DNA of 64,000 nt from Mariniblastus sp964414815 (GCA_964414815.1 CAYPXY010000007.1:62001-126000); one strand, 5' to 3'. Shown: positions 1 to 9,350, counted from the first letter of the stretch. The notes: generated by a model from the letters alone, not told the origin. Made by a program: numbers and translations.

Positions 1-116
1 CTGGAAAACTCGATGGTCGTGAAGACCGCCATGATCAGGATGGAAAAGACGAGGGAAAACTCAACGGCCGTTGCGCCCGTTCGATGGGGTGATTTCATAG
101 AGGGTTGTCGGTACAT
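1..116 (-). CDS. TadE-like pilus assembly protein (3' end outside window)
   Basis: Only the N-terminus lies in the window. Translation of the minus strand gives a short basic leader, then the TadE signature with a Gly-Ala-Thr-Ala-Val-Glu-Phe sequence followed by a hydrophobic segment. That arrangement is typical of TadE/TadF pseudopilins, which are cleaved and anchored in the inner membrane for Flp/Tad pilus assembly. The start could be the ATG at 116 or the in-frame ATG at 98; the second sits nearer the TadE motif. It follows a TadG-like gene by 14 bp on the same strand, so the three genes here are probably one operon. The family call rests on the N-terminus only. Confidence 0.7.
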   Translation of the reverse strand, partial: MYRQPSMKSPHRTGATAVEFSLVFSILIMAVFTTIEFS

Positions 117-130
117 ACAAAGGGTGGCAG

Positions 131-1252
131 TTATTTGACTAGCACGGTAGGGATGCGGCGTGCGATCTCTCGGAAAGCGGTTTTCAATTGGGAGGCGTTC
201 GCGGCATGGAGGTGTTTTCCGTTTCCCTTGTCGGCAATTTGTTTCAACAACACTTGGTTGGCCTCGTCGGAAAATGTAACGGTGTAGATCAAGATGCCCT
301 GTTTTGAAATCTCGTCAGCCACGGCGAGTGGTTCCCGTCCCCAGTTGTGGTTTCCGTCCGTCATCACAATGATTACTTTGCCAGCAAACGGTCGAGCAAA
401 ATAGCTGTCTGTCAATGAGTTGTGCCCGAAGGCCAGCCCTTCGCCGATGGCAGTCGCACCGAGAGGAAAGCTCTTCGTATAGGCATCGAGTTTGGCCATG
501 ATGGGGGCATAACTGCCCGAAAGTGGCAGTTCGATCTGAGCATCGGTCGCGTAAGTAGTCAGCGAGACGTACTTTCGTTGCGGGTAGCGAGACAGCTCAT
601 CCAGGAATATCTGGACCGCCGTGAGGGTATCTGCCCAGCGAGAACCAGGCGGAACGTGATCACCAAACTGCCATCCAGGAGGTGCAAGCCGCGGATTGTA
701 ATTGTGATCCGCGTATTCATCGAGCGTGTACGCCATCGATCCAGACACATCGAGCACCAGAGCGATGTCCAGTTCGATTTGTGCGCTGATCGCGTCCGCC
801 TTTAAATTGGCCGTGCTGATACCGCCCAGGAGAGGAAAATAGAGGTCGATGGGTCCAGAAGGTGACTTGGTACTCTTTTCAGCGACCAGACGGATGCTAT
901 TGGCGTTGTGGCCTTGCGGTGAAAACTGGTATCGGCCGGAACTGCTGGGGCGAACGGCCACACCGGGCTGAAGATCGCTCATCCGTAAAGTCAATTTGCG
1001 ATGATTTACCATGTTTTTATTGGCCACCGCCTGGGCTTTACTCAGTGCCTGATTCATGTTGGTCGAGACACCATACATCCTTCCTGCTGCTCGGCAGGAC
1101 GCGTCCGTGGCGACCTGGAGTTCCGTTCGGTTCAGCTGAAGTTGGGCCCAGTTGATCGCCACACCGCACATGATCAGGACCATGGGCAGCAGGATTACTA
1201 CCAACGGAATAATGGCACCGGTTCGTCGGGAAGGAGCGAAGTGAGGTTTCAT
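131..1252 (-). CDS. TadG-like protein with von Willebrand factor A domain
   Basis: About 373 residues from the ATG at 1252. A longer reading frame would begin at a TTG at 1333, but the ATG sits directly before the Arg-Arg-Thr-Gly-Ala TadE/TadG-type leader. Residues about 12-33 are a hydrophobic anchor. From about residue 160 a VWA domain begins, with an intact metal-ion-dependent adhesion site (Asp168-x-Ser170-x-Ser172) and a later VIIVMTDG strand. TadG proteins are membrane-anchored accessory proteins of Tad pili, and the VWA domain would face the periplasm or cell surface and bind partners through a divalent metal. It lies between two TadE-like genes on the same strand. Function beyond Tad association is inferred. 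Confidence 0.82.
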   Translation of the reverse strand: MKPHFAPSRRTGAIIPLVVILLPMVLIMCGVAINWAQLQLNRTELQVATDASCRAAGRMYGVSTNMNQALSKAQAVANKNMVNHRKLTLRMSDLQPGVAVRPSSSGRYQFSPQGHNANSIRLVAEKSTKSPSGPIDLYFPLLGGISTANLKADAISAQIELDIALVLDVSGSMAYTLDEYADHNYNPRLAPPGWQFGDHVPPGSRWADTLTAVQIFLDELSRYPQRKYVSLTTYATDAQIELPLSGSYAPIMAKLDAYTKSFPLGATAIGEGLAFGHNSLTDSYFARPFAGKVIIVMTDGNHNWGREPLAVADEISKQGILIYTVTFSDEANQVLLKQIADKGNGKHLHAANASQLKTAFREIARRIPTVLVK

Positions 1253-1322
1253 TCTAGATGACTTAGTGGGGGGAAGGAGGTTGGCGGATGACAGATAGGA
1301 ATCAGGGGATGGATCAGCGAGG

Positions 1323-1736
1323 TTACTCTTCAATCATGAATGTGACGGAGGCTTCGGACTTCGAGGTTACAAACCAACCTGCCGAAAAGAAGCGATTGCC
1401 TGCCGAGGGAGCCGTTACTTTTACAGTGACCAGGTCTCCCAGTTTCAGGTCGCTGAAATGATGTGGAATGGCCGAGATGGTTGCTCCTTTGACTTTGCGT
1501 TCAATCAGTATTTGTTGACACTGGTTTTGAATATCTTCGTGGGTGGAGCCAGGCAGAATGGCCACTCGTGCGCCTTCGTAGGCGGAGACAGTCAGCGACT
1601 GTTTGAGGAAAATGCTATGGCAGCAATCGACCGTCGCGATGATCAGAAACAAAAAGAACGGAATCGCGATCGCGGCTTCAACGGCCGCAATGCCAGACCG
1701 TCGGCATTGTATTGAACGGGAGCGGTTTCGGTGCAT
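1323..1736 (-). CDS. TadE-like pseudopilin
   Basis: 137 residues. After a short basic leader comes Arg-Arg-Ser-Gly-Ile-Ala-Ala-Val-Glu-Ala, then a hydrophobic stretch (about residues 18-40), the classic TadE pseudopilin layout with a Glu just inside the membrane segment. The remaining ~95 residues are a small soluble domain containing the AYEGAR segment common in TadE proteins. It is the first gene of a TadE-TadG-TadE run on the minus strand. Such proteins help assemble Flp/Tad pili. No prepilin peptidase or TadA ATPase is in the window, so the rest of the system, if present, lies beyond base 1 or elsewhere. Confidence 0.8.
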   Translation of the reverse strand: MHRNRSRSIQCRRSGIAAVEAAIAIPFFLFLIIATVDCCHSIFLKQSLTVSAYEGARVAILPGSTHEDIQNQCQQILIERKVKGATISAIPHHFSDLKLGDLVTVKVTAPSAGNRFFSAGWFVTSKSEASVTFMIEE

Positions 1737-1949
1737 GGGAGGTTGGGGACAAGCGAGAATGCAACGGGAAAATAGCTTTGAAAGCCTAGTTCAGATTCAT
1801 TGACTCAGCGGTGGCTGCATGCCCCCAAAGGTCAGGAAAACCTCGATTCGTCGGTGTGAAATGGCGTTGCAATCGTCAGGATCGGCAGACGCGGAACCTA
1901 TCCCTGACTGTGGGTGGGACCTCCCGGTCTGACAAACCATCCCCCTCCC

Positions 1950-2612
1950 TCACCCATCAATCATCCGGCCATACACTTCATACGCCTCTGCGAACAAACT
2001 TTTCAGCTCCTGTGGCTTTTTCAATTTGCTGCGGTGAATCAGCATGGTCCCTGGATTGGCCTCCACCACGATTCCGGGAACACTTTCGAAGTACTCAATC
2101 AATGCGGGTTTGAAGAATTGCCGAACGGCTTCGGCGTCCGGTCCTTTGAGGACAAACAGTTTCGAAAATTTTGGATGGCTTTCAAAGTCAATATCCTGAA
2201 AGCCCAGCAATCCGCCGATGCGATCCAAAATGTTTTCAGGCCGAAGTGAAAACGACGGGCAACGTAGATCTTCGGACTCGATGACGGAAATGGTCAGTTT
2301 GGTCGTATGTGAATCTTTTCCGCTGCCGGTGGTGTACTGGTAGTCGAAGATGGACAGCCTGACATCGCCGGAGTCCCCTCGAATCAGATTGGTCAATTTT
2401 CGACTGCGACCGAGATTGAAAATCTGAAACAGGTTCAATTGGGCCTGAAATTCTTCCGATCCGTCGGGATCGAAAACCAGGCCCATCTGGGACGCTTCCT
2501 GGTCCAGCGCTTCGCGTCGCTTCTTCTCAAAATGTGCGGCGATGATGGCGATGACGGCAATCATCGCCACCAGCAGAATTCCGAAGAGGATAACAAAGAA
2601 GATACCTTGCAT
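1950..2612 (-). CDS. Single-pass membrane protein of unknown function
   Basis: 220 residues from the ATG at 2612; the frame stays open upstream but that part has no protein-like character. Residues about 2-24 form one strongly hydrophobic segment, followed by a basic patch (EKKRRE) and a soluble domain of about 190 residues. The layout suggests an N-terminally anchored protein with a cytoplasmic domain. It vaguely resembles DUF3137-type proteins, which share a membrane segment followed by an alpha/beta domain, but I cannot assign it. It is divergent from the MazG-like gene at 2808. Confidence 0.6.
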   Translation of the reverse strand: MQGIFFVILFGILLVAMIAVIAIIAAHFEKKRREALDQEASQMGLVFDPDGSEEFQAQLNLFQIFNLGRSRKLTNLIRGDSGDVRLSIFDYQYTTGSGKDSHTTKLTISVIESEDLRCPSFSLRPENILDRIGGLLGFQDIDFESHPKFSKLFVLKGPDAEAVRQFFKPALIEYFESVPGIVVEANPGTMLIHRSKLKKPQELKSLFAEAYEVYGRMIDG

Positions 2613-2807
2613 GGTGAGTGGATGTGGGTGAGTGACCAATGAATACAATCGGCTTTTGCCAAGCAGAGGGGGTCGATACCGAACGCTTCGCATCCCAATA
2701 GTTGTAGCACGTTAACCGGATCAAGTGAACAAGGAAGTGGTTTGCCGCTACAATGATGCGTTACACAGCGTCCGGAATCAACCAGCCCCAGATTCAGTAT
2801 CAGTATC

Positions 2808-3170
2808 ATGTTTCAATCCGACCACAACACAACCGTAGAGCATCTTCGCCAGACGGTCCATCAGTTTGTCCACGAACGGGATTGGGAGCAATTCCATTCA
2901 CCAAAGAATTTGAGCATGGCAATGGCTATCGAAGCCGCTGAGTTGATGGAACATTTTCAGTGGCTCGACGTGGCCCAATCAAGGGAGCTAGGCGAGACGG
3001 CTACGAAGGAAGTCGGTGAAGAACTGGCCGACGTGATCTGCTACGCTCTGGCCATGGCCAATCAGTTGAAGATTGACCTGACCTCGACCGTCCTGGCGAA
3101 AGTTGAGAAGAACAAGAAAAAGTATCCCGCCCATGAGTTCCGGGGAGTCTTTAGGAGGGATGAGGGATGA
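2808..3170 (+). CDS. MazG-like nucleotide pyrophosphohydrolase
   Basis: 120 residues, the usual length of the small MazG/dCTPase (RS21-C6-like) group. The metal-binding signature is visible: Glu-Ala-Ala-Glu-Leu in the first helix, then an EELADVICYAL segment in the second, giving the paired ExxE/ExxD acidic residues that hold magnesium. These all-alpha enzymes hydrolyse (d)NTPs to the monophosphate and pyrophosphate and clean the nucleotide pool of damaged or unwanted nucleotides. The last codons and the stop fall inside a GAGGGAT heptamer repeat (3155-3180), so the C-terminal RRDEG sequence is probably repeat-derived. Confidence 0.85.
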   Translation: MFQSDHNTTVEHLRQTVHQFVHERDWEQFHSPKNLSMAMAIEAAELMEHFQWLDVAQSRELGETATKEVGEELADVICYALAMANQLKIDLTSTVLAKVEKNKKKYPAHEFRGVFRRDEG

Positions 3171-3180
3171 GGGATGAGGA
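3155..3180. repeat. Heptamer tandem repeat (GAGGGAT)
   Basis: Three exact copies of GAGGGAT plus a partial fourth. The array overlaps the 3' end and stop codon of the MazG-like gene and ends just before the stop codon of the convergent dehydrogenase at 3185. Confidence 0.85.
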
Positions 3181-3184
3181 TGGA

Positions 3185-6100
3185 CTACCTTGTCTCGGAC
3201 GGATTGCCTGCGATGCGCTCGTTCTGATTCATCAGAAACGCTGCCAGATCGGCGACTTCGGAGGGAGAGAGAGGATCGAGCAGCCCTTCCGGCATGGCAG
3301 AGACAGGACTGTCCTTGATGGCGTCGATTTCATCTTGCGCGACGCGGATTCGCTGCCCGTCGCTACGCAGAACCAGGTATCCGCCCTCGGGCTGAGCGAC
3401 GGCCATGCCGGTGTGTTGATCACCGTCAATCGTCAGAATCACTTTCGACCGATAACGGTCGGGGATATGAGCCGATGGATCGAGGGTGGCCTCAATGACT
3501 TCACGGATGGAAAATCGCTGAGCCAGATTGGAGAGATCCGGTCCAACATTTTGACCGGTCGCACCATGTCGATGACAGGTCGCGCACTGGGTTGAAGCGA
3601 AAAGGTGCTGTCCACGCATCCGGTCACCGAGTCCTGCGGTTTCCAGATAGTCGGTCAAACCGTCTATGGTATGCCGCCCGGATTTCTTTTCGGCCATCGT
3701 GACAATGGGTGGAAACTCGGTGTACGTTTTCTCAAACCAGTTTTTCCAGATGTCCAGCCGGGATTTCCAGTCAAAACTTGCTTGTTCCAGCGTTTCGCCA
3801 GTCCAGCGTTCGAGCAGCCGGGTGGCATCGATCGCTCCCGCATTCCGCATCCGGTACCCGAGCCGAATCAATTCCCAATAATGTTTTGGCTCGACGGGCC
3901 GGCGATCAACGTCCAGCAGTTTTTGCACAATCTCGCGGCCGGTCAGGTCATCAAGCGCCGGCAGACTCGTGACGAGATAAGGCCAGTTTTCAGCCGCCGG
4001 CTGTTCAGCCAGTCCGATTGCAATTTCATTTCGCCGAGACTCTTCGTCGATCCACAATTTCCGCAGGTAGTCCATCGATGTTGGATCACCGCTACGAGCC
4101 AGCACGGCAATCACTCCCAACCGCAATTGATCCGCACTCGCTTCGTCGCTCTGTTTGAGTGCTTTGTCCAGTGCGATCACCCGGTCAATCATTTTGGGGT
4201 CGAGCTTTTCCGGAAGCTGATAAAAAGCCGGAATCACCGCATCCGGCCATTGCACGCCATTGGCCAGCACAATCTCGACTTGCTCCGGTGTCAACGTCTT
4301 CGCCGCATCCTCAACGGCTCGCTTCAGATACATCCGCAGGCCGGGACTGGTTTCAGGCGAGCGACCTGACTCCATTGCTGCGATCAGTGCCAGCCGCGTG
4401 CCGGGTTGCAGTGGGTCGCCGACGAACTGTAGATACATGGCCACATGCAGGCGTTCATTGAGATCATGTTGGGACGATTTAAGATACGTTTCGATGCGGC
4501 CATCGAGTGTTCCGATCTTCAGATAGGCCATGATCTTGGCCAGCTCTTGATTGATGATCGAGTTGCCGGAAGGGAATTCTTCGCCGATCCGTTCGACCAG
4601 TCCTGGTACTTTGGCGGCTTCTACCTTGCCCTGGATCAACGCAAGTTGTGTCACTCGCAGCAGATCAAGAAAATCAAGATCGCTGACAAATCCCTCCAGG
4701 GTCGCACTGCAACGAGCCAAAATGATGTAGGCTCGCTCGAGCGTTGGCTCGGAAGTCATCAACGCCATCGAGCTGTTGATGAACAGGCGTGTGTTTTCAG
4801 TATTGAGCAGTTCGTTTTCCCATTCGGCGGCTGGAATCCGTTCGAGCAACCGGCGACCGACTGCTGACTCGATGCGGTCATTAGTTGACAGTAGGGGCTT
4901 GAGCGATTCGAGTCTCGGATTCGCACCCGTTCGTAGAAAGGCTTCGCCTGCACAGCGGCGGACACGGGGATCGGAGTCGGCCATCAGCTTTTCCAGCAAT
5001 TCCATGCCGACCTCGGTACGGTTCAAACCACATAGCCGCGCGGTTTCGGAGCGAATATCAGGTTCACTGTCGGATGCCAGTTGCGTGAGCAGGTCATCCG
5101 AAGGGGTTGGACCGTAAAGCACCATCAGTTGCAAGGCCCTCATGCGAAAGCGTGCCGGATTGCGTGCTTCTTTGACGACTCCCTCCATCGACGAACTCCA
5201 CTTGTCGCCAAGGTTTTTGGCGATTGCGGCAATGTTCTGTCGCGCCCAGGCGGAGTTGGGCTGTGGATGGCGAACAACTTTTGCCAGTTCGCTGTTGAAT
5301 TCCAGCATGGCATCGGGCACCGTGCCGGTCCAGGAAATTCTGAACACGCCTCCTGAAGTGCCCCGCCCTCCTGCGCAAAAATACAATGCACCATCTTCAC
5401 CGACGGCCAGGTCGCAAACGTTTAGAGGCTTGCCGGACATGAATACGTCGGTGATGGCGGAATAGCCTGCTCCGGTGGGCTGCTTGTAAAGTGCCAGAAT
5501 ACGACCTTCCGACCAATCCGCAAGGAAAACGGTGTCATGATACCTCGCCGGGAAATGCAGGTGCTGATAGAGCACGGCTCCGGTCGGTGACCCTCGGCCC
5601 GTTCCGCACAGCGGCGGTGTCTGGTCGATGGCATGAATCGGGAAGTTCGACCAGCCGCTTCGCCAGCCAAGTTCAGCGCCTGCCGGAACAAAATAAACGT
5701 TGTTGGGACGATACCACGGAGCATCATAGTCGGATTCCATATCGCTGTCATGAATCAGCAGGTCGCCGCGCTCATCAAACACCAGATCGTACGCGTTTCG
5801 AATGCCGCCGGCGAAGCGTTCGATATTCGAACCGTCAAGTTCCATCCGGATGATCGTGCCTCCGGGCGCTTTGACGCCCACTGCATGGCCGCCCGGATCT
5901 TCGTAGCGGGGAACCAGGTCGCCTTCGTACCAGTGTCGATAGGGGCTGTTGGCGGCGACGTCACCTTCGACTTGCGTACCGTTGCCAAGGATGACATAAA
6001 TCAGTCCATCCGGGCCAAGCTGAACACCATGGGGGCCGTGCTCACCCAGACCGCCGGTGAAGCCGACGATCTTCTTCACGGTGTCGATCTCGCTGTTGCG

Positions 6101-7048
6101 GTCGATGTCCTTCAGTTGGTAGAGTCCCAGCCCTTCGGGGCCCATTGCGGTTACGTAGACCTGGCCGTTGAGCGCCAAAATTCCCTGACATGTGTTGACC
6201 TGGTCGCAATAGACTTTGACGCGCGCCGGATCGTTCGCAGGTCGGTTCGGGTCAGCGATCAACAGCGGCCCTCCTTCGCGAGAGAGCAATAACCGACCGA
6301 ATTCATCAAACTCCATCGCAATCAACGAACCGGTTTCCTCGGGAGTGAGAATCTCTTCGACGATGAACTCAGGATCGATCTGGAAGCGCTTGCTTTCGTT
6401 TGGATCGGTTTCTTCTTGCCGCGTTTGTGATGATCCCTGGCGTGATTGGGTTGAGGCTTGCTGCGCGGTTGCAGGTCTGGAGGTCGATGCGGTGGAGATT
6501 GCCTGGTGCCAGCCGTCGTCATTGAACGCCACCGTATGCCAACCATCAGCTGCGTTGGAAGATGTTTTCCAGGTGGTATCGGTCACAAGGACTCGAAAGC
6601 GGGATTCGCCCGATTCCAGGACTCTCAATTTGCCGCTGAAGCCAAGCGGTTGGCTGACGGCGTGACGAGCTTTCGCTGCAATCAGGTTGACGCCCGGCTG
6701 AAGGTACCTGGAAACATCCAGTTTGATGGTCGATGTATTTGCAGAGCTGCGATGAACCAGCTTGTCGTTGATGAAGATTTCGATGGAGCCACTGCCGCCG
6801 ATTTCCATTTCGGCCAAGACCGGCTCAACGGTCGTGAATTTTCGCCGAAAGTGGCATTCGCCGGCAGAGGTTCCAGCAGCGGCCGTTTTGGAATCCGGCG
6901 TCCAGATGGAATCCGTCTGCTGCGCCATCGCAAGGGATCCGATGAGCACCTCAAGGGAAAACAAGCAGCCGAAGACGGCCAGTACCCATAGAATCCTGAA
7001 GGGGTCTGCAAGGTGTTTGAATTTCTTGGTGTGGAAATGTTTCATCAT
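3185..7048 (-). CDS. Secreted PVC-type dehydrogenase with HEAT repeats and c-type haem domain
   Basis: 1287 residues. The N-terminus has a basic stretch and a hydrophobic core ending near Ala-Met-Ala-Gln (about residue 42), a signal peptide. Residues about 220-600 resemble the PQQ-glucose-dehydrogenase-like beta-propeller of the planctomycete 'membrane-bound dehydrogenase' family. Residues about 620-1010 look like HEAT-type helical repeats. The C-terminus is a cytochrome-c-like domain with the haem motif CATCH at 1155-1159, of the Pirellula/Verrucomicrobium type. These proteins are abundant in planctomycetes and verrucomicrobia and are thought to oxidise sugars or related compounds in the periplasm; the substrate here is unknown. 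A possible beta-sandwich lies between the signal peptide and the propeller. Confidence 0.88.
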   Translation of the reverse strand: MMKHFHTKKFKHLADPFRILWVLAVFGCLFSLEVLIGSLAMAQQTDSIWTPDSKTAAAGTSAGECHFRRKFTTVEPVLAEMEIGGSGSIEIFINDKLVHRSSANTSTIKLDVSRYLQPGVNLIAAKARHAVSQPLGFSGKLRVLESGESRFRVLVTDTTWKTSSNAADGWHTVAFNDDGWHQAISTASTSRPATAQQASTQSRQGSSQTRQEETDPNESKRFQIDPEFIVEEILTPEETGSLIAMEFDEFGRLLLSREGGPLLIADPNRPANDPARVKVYCDQVNTCQGILALNGQVYVTAMGPEGLGLYQLKDIDRNSEIDTVKKIVGFTGGLGEHGPHGVQLGPDGLIYVILGNGTQVEGDVAANSPYRHWYEGDLVPRYEDPGGHAVGVKAPGGTIIRMELDGSNIERFAGGIRNAYDLVFDERGDLLIHDSDMESDYDAPWYRPNNVYFVPAGAELGWRSGWSNFPIHAIDQTPPLCGTGRGSPTGAVLYQHLHFPARYHDTVFLADWSEGRILALYKQPTGAGYSAITDVFMSGKPLNVCDLAVGEDGALYFCAGGRGTSGGVFRISWTGTVPDAMLEFNSELAKVVRHPQPNSAWARQNIAAIAKNLGDKWSSSMEGVVKEARNPARFRMRALQLMVLYGPTPSDDLLTQLASDSEPDIRSETARLCGLNRTEVGMELLEKLMADSDPRVRRCAGEAFLRTGANPRLESLKPLLSTNDRIESAVGRRLLERIPAAEWENELLNTENTRLFINSSMALMTSEPTLERAYIILARCSATLEGFVSDLDFLDLLRVTQLALIQGKVEAAKVPGLVERIGEEFPSGNSIINQELAKIMAYLKIGTLDGRIETYLKSSQHDLNERLHVAMYLQFVGDPLQPGTRLALIAAMESGRSPETSPGLRMYLKRAVEDAAKTLTPEQVEIVLANGVQWPDAVIPAFYQLPEKLDPKMIDRVIALDKALKQSDEASADQLRLGVIAVLARSGDPTSMDYLRKLWIDEESRRNEIAIGLAEQPAAENWPYLVTSLPALDDLTGREIVQKLLDVDRRPVEPKHYWELIRLGYRMRNAGAIDATRLLERWTGETLEQASFDWKSRLDIWKNWFEKTYTEFPPIVTMAEKKSGRHTIDGLTDYLETAGLGDRMRGQHLFASTQCATCHRHGATGQNVGPDLSNLAQRFSIREVIEATLDPSAHIPDRYRSKVILTIDGDQHTGMAVAQPEGGYLVLRSDGQRIRVAQDEIDAIKDSPVSAMPEGLLDPLSPSEVADLAAFLMNQNERIAGNPSETR

Positions 7049-7276
7049 GGATCGTCCTTGATCGCTTGAGATCCAGACTCCGGTTTGGATAGATTGGCAA
7101 TCAAATTGCGCAATCGGATTGTGTCAGATAGTGGCGAGACTAGCGAAATTCGCCAATTTGGGCAACAGGAATGTCATTCCTGGGGGGTGGACAATTGCGG
7201 AAGAATGGGTTGACTGGGTAAAATTGAATCAGGATTTACAACTGACAACGGTCCACGGACTACTGACCCAAGCATT

Positions 7277-7915
7277 ATGAAACGCTCTCCCGAAGAAGAT
7301 CAGGCATTGATCGAACGCATTCGACAAGGTGACTCCCATGCGTGGACGGACTTGATTTCGGCTTACGAAGGACGTTTGCTGGCGTTTGTCGATAGCCGTC
7401 TATCCAATCGGTCAGCCAGCGAAGACATCGTCCAGGAAACCTTCGTCGGATTTTTGAACAGCCTTCCCAACTACGATGGCGAGCGCTCGCTCGAGAGCTA
7501 TCTGTTTTCGATCTGTGCCTACAAATTGACGGATCATCTGCGCCGCGAAGGCCGCCGACCCGCGATCCCGTTGTCGTCAGGCAACGATGCGGAGGAACAG
7601 TGGCAAATTGCCGGAAGCGCCCGCCATGCCAGCAGTATTGCCCGCAGCGGAGAGCGAAAGAAAATCGAAGAAAATGCAATCGTGCAGGCTCTGGCCGAAC
7701 AAGTCGAGAAGTGGCAGGAAAAAGGGGATTGGGTCAAACTGAAGTGTATTGAACTGTTGATCGTTCGGGGGAGTTCGAACAAGCGAGTGGCCGAAGCGCT
7801 CAGCATCACGGAGCAGCAGGTGGCAAACTTCAAGTTCGATTTTCTCGCCCGCATGAGAACGCTGATCAAACGTCAAGGATTGTCGCAGGATGTTTTTCCG
7901 GAGTTGTACAGTTGA
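7277..7915 (+). CDS. ECF-like sigma-70 family RNA polymerase sigma factor
   Basis: 212 residues. The region-2 core is recognisable: a DSHAWTDLISAYEGRLLAF helix, then the ASEDIVQETFVGFLNSL segment that binds core polymerase and the -10 element, and a FSICAYKLTDHLRRE helix. The C-terminal part (about 140-205) has a helix-turn-helix-like segment, VAEALSITEQQVANFKFDFLA-type, for -35 recognition. No anti-sigma factor gene follows, so its control is not visible here. It is divergent from the PVC dehydrogenase with 228 bp between them, and could regulate that gene or itself; that link is only positional. Confidence 0.85.
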   Translation: MKRSPEEDQALIERIRQGDSHAWTDLISAYEGRLLAFVDSRLSNRSASEDIVQETFVGFLNSLPNYDGERSLESYLFSICAYKLTDHLRREGRRPAIPLSSGNDAEEQWQIAGSARHASSIARSGERKKIEENAIVQALAEQVEKWQEKGDWVKLKCIELLIVRGSSNKRVAEALSITEQQVANFKFDFLARMRTLIKRQGLSQDVFPELYS

Positions 7916-7934
7916 CGTGGGCACGAACTGAATT

Positions 7935-8063
7935 GTTTAGCCGCAAGCCGAAGCCGATCTCTGGTCGGTTGTGTTTGGCCTTTTCAGGCAGATTAACCAC
8001 CAGTGGCGATGGGATGATCGAGAGATGATCGGCGCAGGCGCGTCGGGCGCAATGTTGCAGTCC
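7935..8063. repeat. Left half of the ~254-bp palindromic element
   Basis: Begins GTTTAGCCGCAAGCCG and ends near TCGGCGCAGGCGCGTCGGG, matching the left halves of the full elements at 12659-12911 and 47937-48190. The right half with the inverted terminus is absent. Internal GCCGATC can pair with GATCGGC. It fills most of the 316-bp gap 7916-8231, where I see no gene. Confidence 0.75.
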
Positions 8064-8231
8064 CAGCGGGAACCATTCACGTATTGTTTAAAGGCAGTTG
8101 ATGGAATGTGGCCAATGATTATCTTTGGAGTGTTCTGATTGAATTGAATTGGAAGCCAGTTTTCATTGACTTAGCCATCGTCTTCCGCTACCTGATCATT
8201 CTGGTTCCATAGGGATGGAGAACTCCGAACG

Positions 8232-8636
8232 ATGTCAAAGCCTGCAAATCAATCCACATCCTTTGCGGATCGCATACTTGGCGGACTGGGAGGAGCGTTT
8301 CTGGGATGGGTCGCTGGTTGCTGCGTGCTTGCATGGGTGGACTACCAGTTGTCTCTTTTTTATGCTCTTGCCACTCTTCTGATTTCCGTCCTGGTAGCGA
8401 CCATAGGCGGTATTTGTTTTCCACGTTATCCAATGAGGTGGTCTCTATTGACATTGATGATGCTTGCGGAGGACGAGAATTCCGATTTGCCACTCAATTA
8501 CTTTATTTTTCTTTTGCTTGGCGCGCTTGCGGCACTATTATTTTTGATCGCTACCTTGTTTCAGTCCTCAGTTATTTTACTGGTCGGGATGGTGCTTCTA
8601 CTTCCGATGGCGGTGTTGACACTGGTTTCTTCTTGA
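8232..8636 (+). CDS. Small integral membrane protein
   Basis: 134 residues, very hydrophobic, with about four predicted transmembrane segments (roughly residues 17-36, 40-62, 85-107 and 110-132) and a short acidic loop (AEDENSDL) in the middle. No family was recognised. It starts with ATG at 8232, preceded by GGATGGAGAA, which could serve as a weak ribosome binding site. Its last 65 bp overlap the 3' end of the convergent methyltransferase gene, so both proteins use the same bases on opposite strands for their C-termini. Confidence 0.6.
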   Translation: MSKPANQSTSFADRILGGLGGAFLGWVAGCCVLAWVDYQLSLFYALATLLISVLVATIGGICFPRYPMRWSLLTLMMLAEDENSDLPLNYFIFLLLGALAALLFLIATLFQSSVILLVGMVLLLPMAVLTLVSS

Positions 8637-9312
8637 ACTCGATGAAATAGTTTTCTTCGAGAAAGCCAGCGATCTCGCGAGTCTTTTCAAAGCCGCTTTC
8701 GATGATTTCCTGCTCGAAGACTTCCTGACCCGCGCGAACATGATTCAGTGTCCATTCTCTCGACTTTCCAGGAATACGATGAAAGTCCACGACCAAGACA
8801 CGCCCGCCGGGCTTCAAGGCGCGATGAATGGACGCCATCGTCTTGAGCGGAAACTCGAAATGATGGTAGGTGTCGCAGATAAACGCGATATCAATCGAGT
8901 TTTCAGGCAACTCGGCGGAATCAGCGGTGCATAGAACGGTCTCAACATTCTTTTGGCCCTGTTGAGAGCTGGCCTGCTCAATGTGGTCGAGAAACTCCTG
9001 GGCAATATCAACGGCAATCACTTTTCCCTGCTTGCCGACCGACTCGGAAAACATGCGGGTGAACAGGCCGGTTCCGGCTCCGATATCGGCGACGGTCTGA
9101 CCGGGCTGAATTTCGCAAGCCTTCAGGATGGCCTGCCGGTTCAAATAGATTTCACGACTTTCGACTTCGAATCGCTCGATGAATTCTTCCGCCGTTGGGT
9201 TCTGGAACGAATCATTGATTCCGGGGTTGACGCTTTTTTCCTGGCCAAAACTGACGGAGCAAAAAAGCGGAAGGCAAATTAGCAAGCCATATCGAACAAG
9301 AGGCAGAGTCAT
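8572..9312 (-). CDS. Exported SAM-dependent methyltransferase-like protein
   Basis: 246 residues from the ATG at 9312. Residues 1-23 form a signal peptide (MTLPLVRYGLLICLPLF core, likely cut after Ser-Phe-Gly). Next comes a class I methyltransferase fold with motif I VADIGAGTGLF (about 74-84), an acidic residue at the end of strand 2 (VIAVDIA), an ADSAELP segment and a later GGRVLVVDFHRIPG motif. The catalytic fold appears complete, but the signal peptide would send it out of the cytoplasm, where SAM is not normally available. Upstream frame up to 9447 runs through a repeat element and is not likely coding. The C-terminal tail (KKPVSTPPSEVEAPSRPVK) overlaps the convergent membrane-protein gene. 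Confidence 0.8.
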   Translation of the reverse strand: MTLPLVRYGLLICLPLFCSVSFGQEKSVNPGINDSFQNPTAEEFIERFEVESREIYLNRQAILKACEIQPGQTVADIGAGTGLFTRMFSESVGKQGKVIAVDIAQEFLDHIEQASSQQGQKNVETVLCTADSAELPENSIDIAFICDTYHHFEFPLKTMASIHRALKPGGRVLVVDFHRIPGKSREWTLNHVRAGQEVFEQEIIESGFEKTREIAGFLEENYFIEFKKKPVSTPPSEVEAPSRPVK

Positions 9313-9350
9313 ATTGCAGTGTTCCTTAGTGCGGGTTGGTGTTTCAGGTT

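Noticed and set aside
3605..4369. 254-codon open frame on the plus strand opposite the PVC dehydrogenase
   Set aside because: Antisense shadow; the dehydrogenase on the other strand is clearly coding.
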